Positions 14,951 through 15,922 of a stretch of 15,922 nt of DNA are shown in pieces. The DNA is from an uncultured Coriobacteriaceae bacterium (GTDB taxonomy: Bacteria > Actinomycetota > Coriobacteriia > Coriobacteriales > Eggerthellaceae), in the NCBI GenBank assembly GCA_900554945.1, contig USJN01000007.1:1-15922 (forward strand), read 5' to 3'. A program made the translations under genes and the position numbers. Every line of letters starts with the position of its first letter. Position 1 is the stretch's first letter. Under the pieces are notes generated by a model. The model searched no databases, was not told where the DNA came from, and was given only the letters and a program-made list of their open reading frames with translations.

Positions 14951-14983
14951 AGCACTCGGCGACGCGATGCCGCCTGGAGTGCT
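14951..14983 (+). promoter_or_regulatory. Inverted repeat in the tetR leader
   Basis: AGCACTC (14951-14957) pairs with GAGTGCT (14977-14983), and GGCG (14958-14961) pairs with CGCC (14971-14974) inside it, leaving a 2-nt bulge. It lies between the candidate -10 box and the tetR start codon, as expected for an autoregulatory operator or a leader hairpin. Its loop contains GCGATGCCG, also found in the palindrome downstream of tetR. Confidence 0.45.
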
Positions 14984-15049
14984 CGACGCGCGCCCCTGTT
15001 CACCCACGGGAAGCACGCACCCCAGGCACGCCCACTTGGAAGGAGCGCG

Positions 15050-15610
15050 ATGAAGTCATCGATATCCCGCGAGGAACTGCTCGCACGCGCTTACGAAACC
15101 GCGGAAAAATACGGCCTTGCCTCGCTTTCAGTTAGGGGCCTTGCAACGGAATGCGACGTGAGCGTGGGAACTATCTACAACTACTTCTCTTCTAAGACCG
15201 AGCTGACCACCGCCACCGCGGAGCTGTACTTCAAGCGCGCCTTCTTCGAGGAATTCCGCCATCCCTCCGACGACGAGCGCTTCCTTGACTACTGCGTGCG
15301 CATGTTCGAGAGCATGGTCAAGACGCTCGAGCACTTCAGAATCCATTGGCTCAAAGGGGCCGATTCGCTGCCCGCGGCGGAAAAGGCCGCCGCTCACCTT
15401 CGCGAGGAGAAAAGCTTCAGCCATATTCGCAACGGCCTGATCACCATATTCGAAAACGACGCCGCAATCAGGCCCGACCGTCCCGAATGCCTGAGCGCCG
15501 AAGCAGTGAGCGAATTCACCTTGAGAAACGTCCTCGCGGAGCTAAAGAGCGAAAAACCCGACTGCTCGGTGCTCTTCGCCATGCTCAGCAAGGCCCTCTA
15601 CGAAAAGTAG
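15050..15610 (+). CDS. TetR-family transcriptional regulator
   Basis: A 186-aa DNA-binding protein of TetR size. The N-terminal helix-turn-helix covers about residues 20-50, with LSVRGLATECDVSVGTIYNYF followed by SKTEL, the strongly conserved family region. The C-terminal part is helical and ligand-binding in the family; nothing in it identifies the ligand. GGAAGGAG precedes the ATG. No gene shares its transcript upstream. Two palindromic elements flank it (14951-14983 and 15809-15844) and share a 9-mer, so it may control itself and the gene beginning at the window edge. Control of the SDR is also possible but no shared full site is seen there. Confidence 0.9.
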   Translation: MKSSISREELLARAYETAEKYGLASLSVRGLATECDVSVGTIYNYFSSKTELTTATAELYFKRAFFEEFRHPSDDERFLDYCVRMFESMVKTLEHFRIHWLKGADSLPAAEKAAAHLREEKSFSHIRNGLITIFENDAAIRPDRPECLSAEAVSEFTLRNVLAELKSEKPDCSVLFAMLSKALYEK

Positions 15611-15808
15611 CAAGCGCCGCAGCCCGGCTCCGCCACCTGGCGCATCGCCCAATCCAGAGGCATCGGCCCGCGCGCAAACGCTCCCCAGGGACGCCCGGCA
15701 AGCTAAGCGGCCCGACCCCCGTCCCGCGACCCGCCCCTTTCCCGCCCCTGCCCTGCGCCGGTCCCCGCCCCACTGACTCCTGTCCCACGCCGAGGCGATA
15801 CGCGCCGC
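15611..15808 (+). other. Second C-rich, G-poor spacer, no gene seen
   Basis: No supported reading frame is present between tetR and the palindrome. From about 15708 to 15790 the plus strand is a run of C clusters broken by single other bases (such as CGCCCCTTTCCCGCCCC). No clear hairpin with a T tract follows tetR, so Rho-dependent termination is the most natural guess. Confidence 0.35.
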
Positions 15809-15844
15809 GATGCCGATAAGGTGTAGAATCGCCTCATCGGCATC
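15809..15844 (+). promoter_or_regulatory. Palindrome centred on a -10-like hexamer, upstream of the next gene
   Basis: GATGCCGAT (15809-15817) and ATCGGCATC (15836-15844) are perfect inverted arms; AGG (15819-15821) and CCT (15832-15834) extend the match after one mismatch. The 10-nt centre contains TAGAAT (15824-15829), a likely -10 box. A protein bound here would cover the promoter. No T tract follows, so it is not a terminator of tetR. Confidence 0.6.
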
Positions 15845-15909
15845 GGCGTCGCAAGCGGAAAGCCCTCGGTAGCCCCGCGACGCAACTTCACGATGCTATG
15901 CAACCAACG

Positions 15910-15922
15910 AAAGGATGAGCAT
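15910..15922 (+). promoter_or_regulatory. Ribosome binding site and start of a gene leaving the window
   Basis: AAAGGA (15910-15915) is followed after 5 nt by AT at the last two bases, consistent with an ATG beginning at 15921. The gene itself is outside the window. The palindromic promoter about 70 bp upstream would drive it. Confidence 0.5.

Noticed and set aside
1..15922. CRISPR arrays, tRNA/rRNA genes, insertion sequences or prophage
   Set aside because: No regularly spaced repeats, no cloverleaf-like sequence, and no transposase, integrase or phage protein was found on either strand.

Overview
The window is high-GC bacterial DNA with mostly tight, overlapping genes. The gene set is that of a strict anaerobe: an M3-type [FeFe]-hydrogenase with all three maturases, a three-subunit molybdenum hydroxylase, and a short-chain dehydrogenase resembling gut bile-acid hydroxysteroid dehydrogenases. 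GC content, gene style and the dehydrogenase suggest a gut coriobacterium of the Eggerthellaceae. That assignment is inference, because no rRNA or tRNA is present to fix taxonomy.

Region 1 (about 1-5970) looks like a purine module. On the minus strand, in transcription order, lie the FAD, [2Fe-2S] and molybdopterin subunits of a xanthine-dehydrogenase-family enzyme, with 1-nt and 8-nt overlaps between genes. Divergent from them is a MocA-like molybdopterin cytidylyltransferase. Convergent with mocA is an NCS2 xanthine/uracil-type permease. The set resembles the E. coli ygfJ/ygfM/xdhD/xanQ group. The FAD subunit appears damaged at its N-terminus: the family-typical start lies in another frame. 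A four-run G-quadruplex motif follows the stop codon of the Mo subunit.

Region 2 (about 6078-13552, minus strand) is a hydrogenase operon. A 612-aa electron-transfer subunit (isolated NuoF C-terminal [4Fe-4S] domain fused to a GltD-like NADPH flavoprotein) is followed by HydA, HydE, HydG and HydF. No NuoE-like subunit and no NuoF FMN domain are seen, so it differs from the classical bifurcating HydABC layout and is probably NADP(H)-linked.

Region 3 (about 13553-13875) is a 323-bp divergent spacer. It holds four GTGA repeats at helical spacing just upstream of the hydrogenase operon, and a 9-bp inverted repeat enclosing two small hairpins.

Region 4 (13876-15922, plus strand) holds an SDR, a hairpin terminator, a C-rich spacer, a TetR-family regulator, a second C-rich spacer, and a long palindrome centred on a -10-like TAGAAT ahead of a gene starting at the window edge.

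Taken together, the window could join oxidation of purines (or another N-heterocycle) and NADPH/H2 exchange with an NADP(H)-type SDR. The coupling is inference. The individual gene families are clear.
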